Shown here piece by piece: positions 27,201-42,568 of a stretch of DNA of 64,000 bases. The position numbers were made by a program, and so were the translations under genes. The DNA is taken from assembly GCF_000722695.1 (NCBI RefSeq), contig NZ_JPFU01000013.1:496001-560000 (forward strand), written 5' to 3'. The notes under the pieces are model-generated. The model ran no database searches. It was not told the origin of the DNA and was given only the letters and a program-made list of their open reading frames with translations. Within the stretch, counting starts at the first letter, position 1, and every line of letters begins with the position of its first letter. The DNA comes from Streptococcus mitis (lineage in GTDB: Bacteria > Bacillota > Bacilli > Lactobacillales > Streptococcaceae).

Positions 27201-30200
27201 ATTTGAGCACGCATCTTTTCATCACCAGATGCTTTATAAAGTTGAGCTGCAGCTTTTAGTTTCGCAAATTCTGCACGCAATCCCTCACGCTCTGCGCTGA
27301 CATCTTGACCTGCTTTCAACTTAGACATAAATGTTGCCAATTTCGGAGCAAGTTCAACAGACTCTTCCAATTTCACAACACGACCATCCATGTTTTGGTT
27401 GATCATATGTTTACCAAGCTCACGGAAGGCAATAGATGCTTCACTATCTGTAAACTTACCGTTTTCAACAAAGTTGAAGGCTATATCGTTGACTTTCTTG
27501 GCTTCTTCTTCTGACTTCCATTGTTTCCATGCATATTGGGCTGCTGAGAAGAGGGCAATCTTCGATGGCTCAGATTGTTGCATTGGATTCAACATAATCC
27601 CTGAAAGAAGACTAGGATCAACATTTGGATGAAGGAATTTCTCACCACCACCTAAGATTAAGTGTTGTTTAGAGTTATCTGTAACAGGCCAATTGACCCA
27701 TAGAGAAACTGGACGATAGGTCTTACCACCTGCAGTCAGGTTGTTCTTAAGGTTAGAGAGGAAGCTTTCGGATACTTCACCCCAGATCTTACCACCAGTA
27801 AGGGTCATAGAGGTTGAAGTTGGAAGATTTTCATTGAGTGCTTTCAACTCATCTTCACGGCCATTCCCCCAATATTGACCTGGGACAAAGATCATTTCCT
27901 TACGAAGGCCACCATAAGTTGCTTGTTTTTCAGTCAACCAGTCTGTCATGTCCTTCATCAAGCGGTTGTAGCTATTGTAGCCACCAACTGGACTTGGGGC
28001 ATCATCGGCCAAAATACCGAACTCACGAACACCGACATCCATCAATTGAGTGAATTTAGCTTTAATAGTTTCAAGGTCTTTTTGGTAGTCAGCATCGTTG
28101 CCAAAACGGATACGGTTATTCATGAATGGATGGATGGTCCACACATAACGAGTCTTGTTTTGGTTTCCGACACGCGCCAATTCACGAATTTCAGCTAGTT
28201 TTTCTTCTGGATAAAGTTCACGCCATTTCTTGTTGTGATATGGATCGTCTTTTGGTGCAAAGAAGTATTGGGTCAACTTCAAGTCACCACCATAACGCAT
28301 CAACTCAGCACGATCAGCATTGCTCCAAGGATTTCCATAGTAACCTTCGATAAAGCCACGGTTCTTAATTTCAGCGTAGTCTTCAATTGTTACATTACGC
28401 AATACTGGAACTTGACTTTCATTAAGCATGTGTTTGAGAGTCGTCAAACCGTAGAAGACAGCATCTGTATCTTTACCGACAATTGAGATTGTATTGTTCT
28501 TGATTGACAAGGCATAGGCATCAATCTTATCAAAGAGTCCTTGAGAAATTCCAGACACTTCTTTTTCAGCCTGTGAATGTTGACCATGAACACCAAGGTA
28601 GATGTTGGTAGCACCTGCCACTGCTGACTGACTGCTTGTGTATGAGATTTGATGATCTTGTAAAACACTCTTCAAGCGGTTACGAGTATAGATATCCAAA
28701 TTATCTCCCATGACAAGATTGACTTGTTTATAGAGTTTTGTAACACCTTCATCGTAAGTTACTTTTTGTGGCGTTGGGAAGACCTTGTACTCTTTCTTAA
28801 GGTAATCTTGACTTTTCGCTGCTGCAGCAACTGTTTCATCACTTGTTGGCTTGCTAGCTACAAAGTTATCAGCAAGTTCAGTTGTACCATCACCCATTTC
28901 TTCAACTTTAGGTGTTTTTGGAGTAGCTGGCTCTTCTGCATTGGTAGTAGAAACTGGTTTCAGAAGTTGAATTTCTGCAGCACTACCAAATCCTGCAACA
29001 CCTGCTAGAACTTTTAATTCTACCTTATCCGTTTCAATTGCATCAAAGTTCACTGTTTTCTCTTTGGCATTATTTTCCCAAGTTCCTGAAGCAACTTTAA
29101 CCATTTGACCATCTTTTTGAGCATAGATTTCATAAGATGTCACGACACCATTACCACCACCTGGACGTGGAAGATAAGTCAAACCATTGACTTTTTCTGC
29201 TTCTTTCAAGGTCATGGAAAGAGTGTACGGAGCAGTATCACCAGTCCATTTAGTATGCCAGAAGGTATTTGGATTATTGTCAAATGCTTTTTCTACTGGA
29301 CCTTCTGCATTGGTACCTGGTAATTCTTGACTAGTTGCAGAAACTGTAAAATGATCATTTGGAATCAAACGTGGATTGACAAATGGTTCATTTGACAACT
29401 CAGCACTATGCAAGATTCCTTTGAAACCACCGATCGTTTCAAGTGGTAGAACCAGGCTATTATGAGCAAAACGAGGATTAGCTGGATTTGCAATACGTTC
29501 AACCTTTTCACCATCTACATACACTTCTGTCGATTGTGGCTTCGTTACAACAGAAATTTGATAACGTTTGTTCTTTTCAAGTTTCTTGTTGAATTGAATA
29601 TGGAATTGTTCAAAAGTATAGGCAAGGTAGCCATCTTTATCTGCAAGATAAAGTTGATTATTGCCACTTGTTGAGAAGGTTTGTTCGCCATCACCAGTTA
29701 CAGTAACATCCAATTTCAAGACATGACTTGGTCCTGCGTCACCAACTAGACCTTCTATCGTACTGTCTTTATCGAAATTCAATCCTTTTTCACTTGTCTT
29801 CACTTTCTTAGCAAGGTAATCTTTGACAGTATCAGGATTGATCTTAAACAAATCTTCTTCAGTTACGGTCTTCTCTGGATTAGATTGTGGTGCATAGACA
29901 CTTGCTGGTTGAATACGGTCTGCATAGGTCTTAGCTGCACGATCTGAACCCCAAGTGCGTTCTGCAGTGGACTGCATACTCTTAAAGAAACGTTTAAAGA
30001 TATCGTAAGAAGTAAGTCCAGTTTCATGGAGGTCAATGTTATCATTCCAAACCGCATGACCACCACCAAGGATATTTGGATTAGAAGCTTCTAGACGTGG
30101 GCCACCACCTGTTGAGAAGTCATTTGGTGTCCAACGATTGTATTGAATTTCATAATTGGCATAATCACCATAAGCAGTTTGGCTATTGCTACCACTTGGG

Positions 30201-32536
30201 ACACTATATGTTGGGATATCTGTAATATTAATAATCTTAGCTCCCTGAGCAATAGCTTCTTTTGGTTGCTGCCAGCCAATACTCCAGATATCAACTTCTA
30301 CATCTTTCCAATCAACCGCTGTTTTACCTCGTTTCGCACTGAGCGATCCCCAAATACGAGGTGTATATCCTTTTCCTTTAATGTATTTAATAAGGTCATT
30401 GACATAACGACGATAGCTTTCTCTACTACCATAATATTCGTCCGTACCAATATGAACGGTAGATACGCCATGAAGCGGTGCATCTGGTCCATCTAGGAGT
30501 TTGTCATAAACTGATTTGACAAAAGCCAGCGTTTCATCGTATTTATTATCTAGATCGAGCATGGCTACGCGCTCTACGTTATGTTTACCTCTGTAATCGC
30601 TCAGACTACCTTGATACATGAGGTCAGGACGAACTTTGACAAATGACAGAGCATGACCTGGTGTATCAATTTCAGGTACTAGATTGATATGCAAGGCCTT
30701 AGCAAGTTTAATCAGATTTTGCATCTCTTCTTTAGTATAGTGCTCATCTGATGTTAATTTTTGACCATTCTTACCGACAATATCTGTCTCGACACGGAAA
30801 CCTGTTTTAGCATGCTCTAAAACATACTTCAGTTCTTCTTCTGAACTTAAGTTCTTACCTGCCAAGTGCTCTTTTAAGAAGATATAGTTATCATTTAGGT
30901 GCAACTGCAAGTCATTCATCTTGTAGTAGGCCATGTTTAGCATGATGTCTACAATCGTATCATAAGGGATAAACTTACGACCTGTATCTAGCATAAAGCC
31001 ACGGTGACTGAAGCTTGGGAAGTCACGGATTTCTCCATTTTGCAAATTATTTTCGCCCATTTGTAGAAGGGTACGAGTTGCGTAAAAGGCACCTGCATTT
31101 GTCGCAGCTTCTACTGTGATGACTCCGTCTTTAATGCTAATACCATAGCCTTCCTTGCCATAGCCTTTGTCTTCAACCTTTTTAAATTCAATTCGTTTTT
31201 GAGATGTCTGATTACCTGTTGCAATTTCTAAGCCACGACTTTCAAGGTCAGTCTGATAGAATTTAGCTTCTTGACCAAATCCAGAATCGCCAACTGAAAT
31301 CACTGTATCTGATGTTATTGACGTTTTTCCTTCAGTTCCATACCATTGTTGAACTGCTGGTGCAACTGCTGGTTTGGTTCCAACGCCTTCATCTGCATGC
31401 AAACCTTTAATCACTACTTCAAACTCTTTTTTGAAGGTATGATTTCCATTGACTTGTTGGACCATGACCTTAACAGTTTGATCTGTTAAAGGTTTATAGA
31501 TTTTATTATTAAGGTCGACAACTCCTTGCTTGTTACTTCCAATCAAACTAACTTGACCAGGCAATTTAGGCAATACAAGTGATTTTCCATCTTTAGCAAC
31601 TGCTAGTTCTGTCACCTGACGAATGTCTGTTGGTTTGCTGGTATCTGGAATATTTGAGTAGGCACGGATTTCTTGGATACCAACATTTTTCCAGTTCATA
31701 GTACCAGCTTGGTAATCTGTAATTTCAAGTTTGAGGTACTTGGCTTGAATAGCTTCTTTCAAGTCAACTTTTTCATCAAGAAGTGGAGTTCCTGTTCTTT
31801 GATAGGCTAACTTCCATTCTTTAACTCCCGAACCATTCACATTTTCTTGACCTGCATAATAGAGATTCCAAGATTTGATGTTTGGATCATTTCGTTCACC
31901 ACGAGCACGGCGATCCCAATCAATCTCAACATGTTTAATCAAGGTTGGCTTTTCAAATTTAAATTCGATTGTTGGATTCACAACATCTCGGTCAGTTGCC
32001 CAGTGAGTTTCTGGTTTGCCATCGATTGCTTTGTCTACAGTATTTTGTGTCTGAGCTTCTTGGTTTGAAGCTGTAACAGTCGCATTTTCTAAATGATTGA
32101 CATCAGGAGTTGCAACCAAATCTTTTGCCACTGGAGTTTCTGACGGTTTTACAGCTGGAGCCACCTCTTCTTTAGGTGTAACTGCTGGTTTCGGAGTCAC
32201 TTCTTCCTTAGGAGTGACAGTTTCAGCTGGTTTTGCTACAGGAGTAACTGTCCCCGTATTTTCAGGCTGACTTTCTGTCTCACTTGGTTGAGTTTCACTA
32301 TCCCCTGTCGTAGTGGTAGTTTCTGCTTTTTCAATAGCTGCTACTATATCTGCTGGCAGCTTATCCAGAGGCTGAGCCTGTGTTATTGTTCCTTCTGTCT
32401 CAGCAGGTCCTTCTGTTTCAGCTGCTTGAACCATGCCAGCACCAAAGATACTAGCACCAATCATAACAGAAGCTGCACCAATCGTAAATTTACGAATACT
32501 ATAATGACACCGTTTCTCAAAAAAATGTTTTCCCAT
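24242..32536 (-). CDS. Dual-catalytic surface hexosaminidase: GH20 + GH84 with CBM32-like modules, LPXTG-anchored
   Basis: A 2764-residue wall-anchored enzyme. Order: YSIRK signal peptide (about 1-39); Pro/Thr/Glu linker to about 145; a discoidin/CBM32-like module (about 150-295); the GH20 beta-N-acetylhexosaminidase domain with PEIDTPGHA and the catalytic pair D699-E700 in HIGTDEYYG; a Lam-G-like region; another CBM32-like module (about 1065-1185); the GH84 O-GlcNAcase/NagJ-like domain with EGYYGNPWS and the catalytic pair D1511-D1512 in ILADDAPSP; three more discoidin-like modules; VPEYTGGVNG-type repeats; and LPATG. GH20 removes terminal GlcNAc/GalNAc, and bacterial GH84 removes beta-GlcNAc by substrate-assisted catalysis. 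Both active sites look complete. The ATG has AAAGGAA upstream. It sits between GH101 and bgaA. Confidence 0.9.
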   Translation of the reverse strand: MGKHFFEKRCHYSIRKFTIGAASVMIGASIFGAGMVQAAETEGPAETEGTITQAQPLDKLPADIVAAIEKAETTTTTGDSETQPSETESQPENTGTVTPVAKPAETVTPKEEVTPKPAVTPKEEVAPAVKPSETPVAKDLVATPDVNHLENATVTASNQEAQTQNTVDKAIDGKPETHWATDRDVVNPTIEFKFEKPTLIKHVEIDWDRRARGERNDPNIKSWNLYYAGQENVNGSGVKEWKLAYQRTGTPLLDEKVDLKEAIQAKYLKLEITDYQAGTMNWKNVGIQEIRAYSNIPDTSKPTDIRQVTELAVAKDGKSLVLPKLPGQVSLIGSNKQGVVDLNNKIYKPLTDQTVKVMVQQVNGNHTFKKEFEVVIKGLHADEGVGTKPAVAPAVQQWYGTEGKTSITSDTVISVGDSGFGQEAKFYQTDLESRGLEIATGNQTSQKRIEFKKVEDKGYGKEGYGISIKDGVITVEAATNAGAFYATRTLLQMGENNLQNGEIRDFPSFSHRGFMLDTGRKFIPYDTIVDIMLNMAYYKMNDLQLHLNDNYIFLKEHLAGKNLSSEEELKYVLEHAKTGFRVETDIVGKNGQKLTSDEHYTKEEMQNLIKLAKALHINLVPEIDTPGHALSFVKVRPDLMYQGSLSDYRGKHNVERVAMLDLDNKYDETLAFVKSVYDKLLDGPDAPLHGVSTVHIGTDEYYGSRESYRRYVNDLIKYIKGKGYTPRIWGSLSAKRGKTAVDWKDVEVDIWSIGWQQPKEAIAQGAKIINITDIPTYSVPSGSNSQTAYGDYANYEIQYNRWTPNDFSTGGGPRLEASNPNILGGGHAVWNDNIDLHETGLTSYDIFKRFFKSMQSTAERTWGSDRAAKTYADRIQPASVYAPQSNPEKTVTEEDLFKINPDTVKDYLAKKVKTSEKGLNFDKDSTIEGLVGDAGPSHVLKLDVTVTGDGEQTFSTSGNNQLYLADKDGYLAYTFEQFHIQFNKKLEKNKRYQISVVTKPQSTEVYVDGEKVERIANPANPRFAHNSLVLPLETIGGFKGILHSAELSNEPFVNPRLIPNDHFTVSATSQELPGTNAEGPVEKAFDNNPNTFWHTKWTGDTAPYTLSMTLKEAEKVNGLTYLPRPGGGNGVVTSYEIYAQKDGQMVKVASGTWENNAKEKTVNFDAIETDKVELKVLAGVAGFGSAAEIQLLKPVSTTNAEEPATPKTPKVEEMGDGTTELADNFVASKPTSDETVAAAAKSQDYLKKEYKVFPTPQKVTYDEGVTKLYKQVNLVMGDNLDIYTRNRLKSVLQDHQISYTSSQSAVAGATNIYLGVHGQHSQAEKEVSGISQGLFDKIDAYALSIKNNTISIVGKDTDAVFYGLTTLKHMLNESQVPVLRNVTIEDYAEIKNRGFIEGYYGNPWSNADRAELMRYGGDLKLTQYFFAPKDDPYHNKKWRELYPEEKLAEIRELARVGNQNKTRYVWTIHPFMNNRIRFGNDADYQKDLETIKAKFTQLMDVGVREFGILADDAPSPVGGYNSYNRLMKDMTDWLTEKQATYGGLRKEMIFVPGQYWGNGREDELKALNENLPTSTSMTLTGGKIWGEVSESFLSNLKNNLTAGGKTYRPVSLWVNWPVTDNSKQHLILGGGEKFLHPNVDPSLLSGIMLNPMQQSEPSKIALFSAAQYAWKQWKSEEEAKKVNDIAFNFVENGKFTDSEASIAFRELGKHMINQNMDGRVVKLEESVELAPKLATFMSKLKAGQDVSAEREGLRAEFAKLKAAAQLYKASGDEKMRAQIHYWLDNTIDQMDALSALLDGTEAIATNDSAKLWDSYYKGLKLYEQSQTHTFHYVDHDEKAELGVQHIRPFLLGLREILATEVQKALHPDQVISTFITNRTGVEGGLAEVTDGDLGTHALIKSPNSIKTGDYIGLKFNKAVPLQNLTFAMGTQANPRDTFNNAKVEYLNENDEWVTLSEPSYTGNESLIKYEKLNIRAKAVRMIATSDRDNTWFAVREIAVNRPVEVTRAKQAATVTISPNLMYKYNTTVGQITDGRDNTEAMLANADRTDTTPVNSWVQLDLGEVKPVTKVRLHQGSGDKLAEGVLEYSADGNSWQELDRLTGEQTKEIETPISARYVRIRNTKNTNLWWRIADFSVETRAGNSKLTDTNVENLKSIPVDDSLGRYNMQIPSGTKLSAKSYLGMKLDRLHQAELIQAVGTENPSLNLEYSPNAQEWYPADQVTDKSLVRYVRLVNKTAQEQAVTATSLLVHTKEVQPTTLDSTSMGIHPTYGRNDVRKIKNLDQLFDGVYNNFVEFSDYARKDGHITLKLGSERDIKKIRAYIQDGTQNYLRDGKIQVSQDGKTWTDLVTVGDGVTNETRDDSLTDGWTHDSKMPGNRYIEGELASPVKANYLRVLFTANYDARFVGFTELVINDGEFVKPINDPTVQGNSGESQGNLYTNLVDGKVLTSYKAEKEQGELVYHLSEPTDVNHIRLVSSLPQGVKTRVLARTLKSDKRDSWSEIGEITSSFQTFAVRDKSPLLDVKLVWEGGKPEFYEMTTFHQELPEEPAKPAPNTSKGDEPASVVEVPEYTGGVNGVEVAVHEVPEYTQAIGTAGDGVTPVVEALEFKGGVNAVEAVTHEVPEYTEAIEKADKLPAPVVEVPDFKGGVNGTEAAVHEVSKYEGTASHQATPKEENLKDSVDKVDGDKMSSGNSDVETTVEKSDEFASASVKTDQVQKQEQLQSSISKVKDQLPATGGKESAALALLGGLGLVLSAAFVKKGKKD

Positions 32537-32567
32537 TTTTTCTTATTTCCTTTCATACGCTCACAAT

Positions 32568-32581
32568 CGTAAACGTTCTCA
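32568..32581 (-). promoter_or_regulatory. cre-like site upstream of the GH20/GH84 gene
   Basis: On the minus strand TGAGAACGTTTACG fits the cre consensus at most positions. It lies 32-45 bases before the start codon, the same place as in the other two glycosidase genes. Confidence 0.6.
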
Positions 32582-32591
32582 TTTCCCTTTA

Positions 32592-32619
32592 GAAAAAGAG
32601 AGAACCTAGAGGTCCTCTC
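32592..32619 (-). terminator. Hairpin terminator between the GH101 and GH20/GH84 genes
   Basis: On the minus strand GAGAGGACC pairs with GGTTCTCTC (one G-T pair) around TCTA, followed by TTTTTCT. I see no convincing promoter in the 60 bases left before the next gene, so readthrough may be needed. Confidence 0.7.
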
Positions 32620-32691
32620 TGGGTATTCTTTTTTCTCCACTAGAACAAGCAGAGAGTTTGAGCTCCCTTTTAATGAAAACTCCTGTATATT

Positions 32692-39684
<6,993 letters not shown>

Positions 39685-39704
39685 CTAAATCCTTTCACTA
39701 TATA

Positions 39705-39718
39705 CGTAAGCGTTTACA
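39705..39718 (-). promoter_or_regulatory. cre-like site upstream of the GH101 gene
   Basis: On the minus strand TGTAAACGCTTACG matches the cre consensus except for the last base. It is about 27-40 bases before the start codon. The 39679-40048 intergenic region also holds a possible extended -10 (TGT TACACT) near 39757-39766 and the terminator of yaaA copy 2. Confidence 0.7.
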
Positions 39719-39921
39719 TCCGCTATTTAAAAAAATACTCCTTTCTGTCTAAAAAGTGTAACACTTACGTCATTAAATAAAAAATAATTACACTTTTAAT
39801 ATAACAAATGATACGAAATAAAGCAATAGAAAAGATAGGAAATGACTAATTTTTTCTTTCAATCCTCACCAAATGCGAAGTACAATTGAAGTATAAAATC
39901 TCCATCCTACTGTAGAAAAAT

Positions 39922-39967
39922 AAAACGCACATCATCAAGTTTTTTCAACATCTGATAATATGCATTT
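39922..39967 (-). terminator. Probable terminator of yaaA copy 2
   Basis: On the minus strand AAATGCA and TGCGTTT pair with further weak pairing inside, followed by T-rich sequence. The loop sequence resembles the inverted complement of the 40860-40900 hairpin, so it appears to be a diverged inverted copy of the same element. Confidence 0.45.
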
Positions 39968-40048
39968 CCCTGATTTTAAAGACTTTTTATCCAACCTCAT
40001 GCGTTTCAAAAACGAAGAAGTTGAGCCTCAATTTGAATTTTTCTCTTT

Positions 40049-40777
40049 TCATACTTCCTTAACAAAAACCAATTCCTGTGGCTGGGACAGGTCTTCTCTG
40101 TAGACAAATTCTGCAAAGCTTAAGCGACGAACTTCCTCCACCGTCTGCACTTGATTTTCTATTAGGGCTGTTAGGAAAGCACCACGTGCTTTCTTGGAAA
40201 TGGTTGAGTGAATCTTCAGCTGACCACCCTTGTCCTCCATGAATTTAAAGGTCACCATCTTTTCTCTGATTTCCTTAGAAAATACAGTTTCAAACTCTGA
40301 TGACAAGAGGGAGAAAATCACTTCTTCTTTCTCCACAGCTCCACCATAGGATGCCTTCCAGTGGCTCTTCAAAGTCTTACCAGCGACTTTTAACTTCATC
40401 AAAAAGTCCAAACGGTGAGGTGCCATAGGTGACAAGGCTGGAACGACACCGTACAAAGCCGAGGTAATAAAGACATGATTTTCAAGATAGGCTTGTTCGG
40501 CCTCGGTCAAGTTGTCTCTCTTGATATGACGGTACATAAGCCCATCAAAAAGTTTCAAGGCTGGGTAGTGTTGAGCAGTTTGGCTTGTTAAAGCTTGGAT
40601 ATTTTGAAATTCTTCCGTAGCCTTCTCGGCTGATACCTTGTAAAAACTCTCCAATTGACTAGCAGAATAGAGGGCCAAGGCATCCAGCACAGCCTGACTT
40701 TCTGGTTTTAAAGGAGCAGCTTCGATACTTGGCAAGTCTGTGTTCATTTCTTTTGCTGTTGGGATTAAAATTTTCAT
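40049..40777 (-). CDS. yaaA: YaaA family protein (UPF0246), copy 2
   Basis: A 242-residue intact paralogue of the copy at 15626-16354, about 90% identical in protein by eye. As in copy 1, no ribosome site precedes the ATG, and the extended -10 ends six bases before it. Because it lies next to the core genes def and caxP, it is more likely to be the ancestral locus copy, with copy 1 arising when the island was acquired. That order is inference. Differences cluster at residues 147-158, suggesting that one copy is a recombinant mosaic. Confidence 0.85.
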   Translation of the reverse strand: MKILIPTAKEMNTDLPSIEAAPLKPESQAVLDALALYSASQLESFYKVSAEKATEEFQNIQALTSQTAQHYPALKLFDGLMYRHIKRDNLTEAEQAYLENHVFITSALYGVVPALSPMAPHRLDFLMKLKVAGKTLKSHWKASYGGAVEKEEVIFSLLSSEFETVFSKEIREKMVTFKFMEDKGGQLKIHSTISKKARGAFLTALIENQVQTVEEVRRLSFAEFVYREDLSQPQELVFVKEV

Positions 40778-40812
40778 ATTGATAGTGTAGCATATTTTTT
40801 AGCTACTACCAA
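40778..40812 (-). promoter_or_regulatory. yaaA copy 2 promoter (extended -10, leaderless)
   Basis: A -35 TTGGTA (40807-40812), a 17-bp spacer ending in TGC, a -10 TACACT (40784-40789), six bases, then ATG. The layout is identical to copy 1 although the spacer bases have changed, which suggests selection on the elements. Confidence 0.65.
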
Positions 40813-40854
40813 GAAATTCATCTGAAAAGAGACTGGGAAAAGTCTTAAACCTCA

Positions 40855-40900
40855 GAAAAAACGCATAATAACAGGTGTTGAAAACTTGATACTATGCGTT
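40855..40900 (-). terminator. Terminator of the def-like/membrane protein operon
   Basis: On the minus strand AACGCATA pairs with TATGCGTT across a long partly paired loop, followed by six T. Confidence 0.75.
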
Positions 40901-40961
40901 TATTATGGAAAGATTTACTTCATTTTTTCCTGAAATTGAGATTTTTCTCCAACCCCTTCTC

Positions 40962-42557
40962 TTACTGTACCTTAAAGGTCTTGAGATAATTGTCTTTTCC
41001 TACTTGACCTTCAAAGTTTTTACCATTTTCTAGGTAAGGAAGTTCATCAGATACAGAAGCCTTGACCTTGTATATCTTGCCATCAACTTTAAAGAAGTAG
41101 ACGGTATCTCCCTTGATAACAGCTGATTTGAGGTCTGCTACCACACCCTTGATGCTTTCTGTTGTTGCATTATCAATCTCAAGATCATTTTTATTGGCAT
41201 ACTTGCTGAGCAGTTCTTCCACTGTCGTAGCTACGATAACATTTTGGTACTCGACTGCGTCTACCAGGGCGTACTCTTTGACCAAGCCAGCATTGTCCTT
41301 CAAACCCATGATGTACAAAGGCTTGTCATTGAGGTTGATGAGGATTGGGAAGGTTGCCTTGTATGATTTCTCTTGGACAGCACCTTCGGCTGATTCACGG
41401 GCCGATTCTTCAGTCGCTGAAGCCAAGCTGTACTTGGTGATTTCTCCTGTTCGCATATTTTCAAGGATGAAACCAAGATTACTTTCATCCGCATTAGCCG
41501 ACGTCACACCTGTGTAGAGGTAGATGTCATTCCCGATAGACAAGTAATTATAGCCCTTGGTAGTCTGGGTCACGTTTTTCTTGGAAATCATGGCATTCCA
41601 GAAACCGTCCTTGTACTTGCCGTTATAGTTGATTTGTTCAATGGTTTCCTCAGCTGGATAAACCCTGTCCACCCATTCTGGAACATCTGATAAGCTGTAT
41701 TCCTTGGTTTCTCCATTTGTAGCATCCAAGATAATGACTGAAACAGGACGAGGAACCGCAAGTCCAAATTGCTTTTGGTAAACCGTTGCTACATAGAAAG
41801 GATTGCCCTCATCGTCCACCTCGAAAGATGGAGTCTTGAAGATTTTGGTTGGGTACTTCAAGCGCAGGTGACGTTTGACGTCGCGGTTAAAATACTCTGA
41901 ATCAGAATACTTGATTGGTATCTTCAACTCCACCAAGTTGGCATTTCCAGTTACCATATCCACCTTGATATACTCACCGATTCCCTTGGCTTGATTGTTA
42001 AACCATTTGATAGGATCTGCGTATTCTAGTGGCGTAACTCGATAGGGCTTCCCATCAATCGTTAGTTGAGTATAGGTGTCTGCTGCCACATACTGCGAAA
42101 CCTTATCCGTCAGAGAACCCAAGTAGCGGTCGCCAATTTTTTCAGCAGTACTTCTGTCTAGAATAGGAACCTTACTGGTATCAGTCTTAGGAAATTCAGT
42201 AAAGTCTTTTTCCGTAACTGTGACTACATTAGCATAATTTTTAGCCTGAAAAATGCTGGAGGTCACCAAGGAAACTAAACCAGCCAAGAGAAGAATTCCT
42301 CCAATAGAAGCTAAAAGAACTTTACCTAATCGATTGATTTTGAAACCCTCAAAATTTAAGGCAGCTTCCGCCTTGCCATGACGCACATGGACTGTTTTAA
42401 CCAGATTTATTCCCCTGCCAAAGCCAAATAAAATTGCCACAAGAAGCAAATGCCCGCAGAGGAAAAAGAGAAATTCCCAGCTGGTCAGGTTAAGGGGCGG
42501 TAAAAAGATATACCAGGTCGTTGCGATAAAAATAAGTTCAAAGACTATTCGTTTCAT
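40962..42557 (-). CDS. Conserved streptococcal membrane protein with large extracellular region, function unknown
   Basis: A 531-residue protein with three hydrophobic segments near the N-terminus (about 4-24, 28-48 and 78-100), followed by some 430 residues predicted outside the cell. The outer part has repeated short alpha/beta blocks such as NGETKEYSLSDVPEW and MRTGEITKYSLASATEE, reminiscent of PepSY-like units. I do not recognise a defined family with a known activity. It is 11 nt downstream of the deformylase-like gene, so the two are co-transcribed, and a strong terminator follows. Its PepSY-like look parallels the YpmB-like protein at the window start, which may point to an envelope role; that is speculation. 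The ATG at 42557 has a GGAGG-type ribosome site. Confidence 0.7.
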   Translation of the reverse strand: MKRIVFELIFIATTWYIFLPPLNLTSWEFLFFLCGHLLLVAILFGFGRGINLVKTVHVRHGKAEAALNFEGFKINRLGKVLLASIGGILLLAGLVSLVTSSIFQAKNYANVVTVTEKDFTEFPKTDTSKVPILDRSTAEKIGDRYLGSLTDKVSQYVAADTYTQLTIDGKPYRVTPLEYADPIKWFNNQAKGIGEYIKVDMVTGNANLVELKIPIKYSDSEYFNRDVKRHLRLKYPTKIFKTPSFEVDDEGNPFYVATVYQKQFGLAVPRPVSVIILDATNGETKEYSLSDVPEWVDRVYPAEETIEQINYNGKYKDGFWNAMISKKNVTQTTKGYNYLSIGNDIYLYTGVTSANADESNLGFILENMRTGEITKYSLASATEESARESAEGAVQEKSYKATFPILINLNDKPLYIMGLKDNAGLVKEYALVDAVEYQNVIVATTVEELLSKYANKNDLEIDNATTESIKGVVADLKSAVIKGDTVYFFKVDGKIYKVKASVSDELPYLENGKNFEGQVGKDNYLKTFKVQ

Positions 42558-42568
42558 TTGCTTTCCTC

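Larger units (their letters stand above)
40053..40905 (-). repeat. Right copy of the terminator-promoter-yaaA direct repeat
   Basis: The partner of 15630-16480. Homologous positions (start codon, -10, -35) are all offset by 24,423 bp. Confidence 0.9.

Noticed and set aside
32480..32505. Sequence TACGAATA resembling a competence cin-box, with similar strings at the starts of the other YSIRK proteins
   Set aside because: It lies inside the signal-peptide coding region and is explained by the codons for S-I-R-K-F; it is not at promoter distance from any gene.
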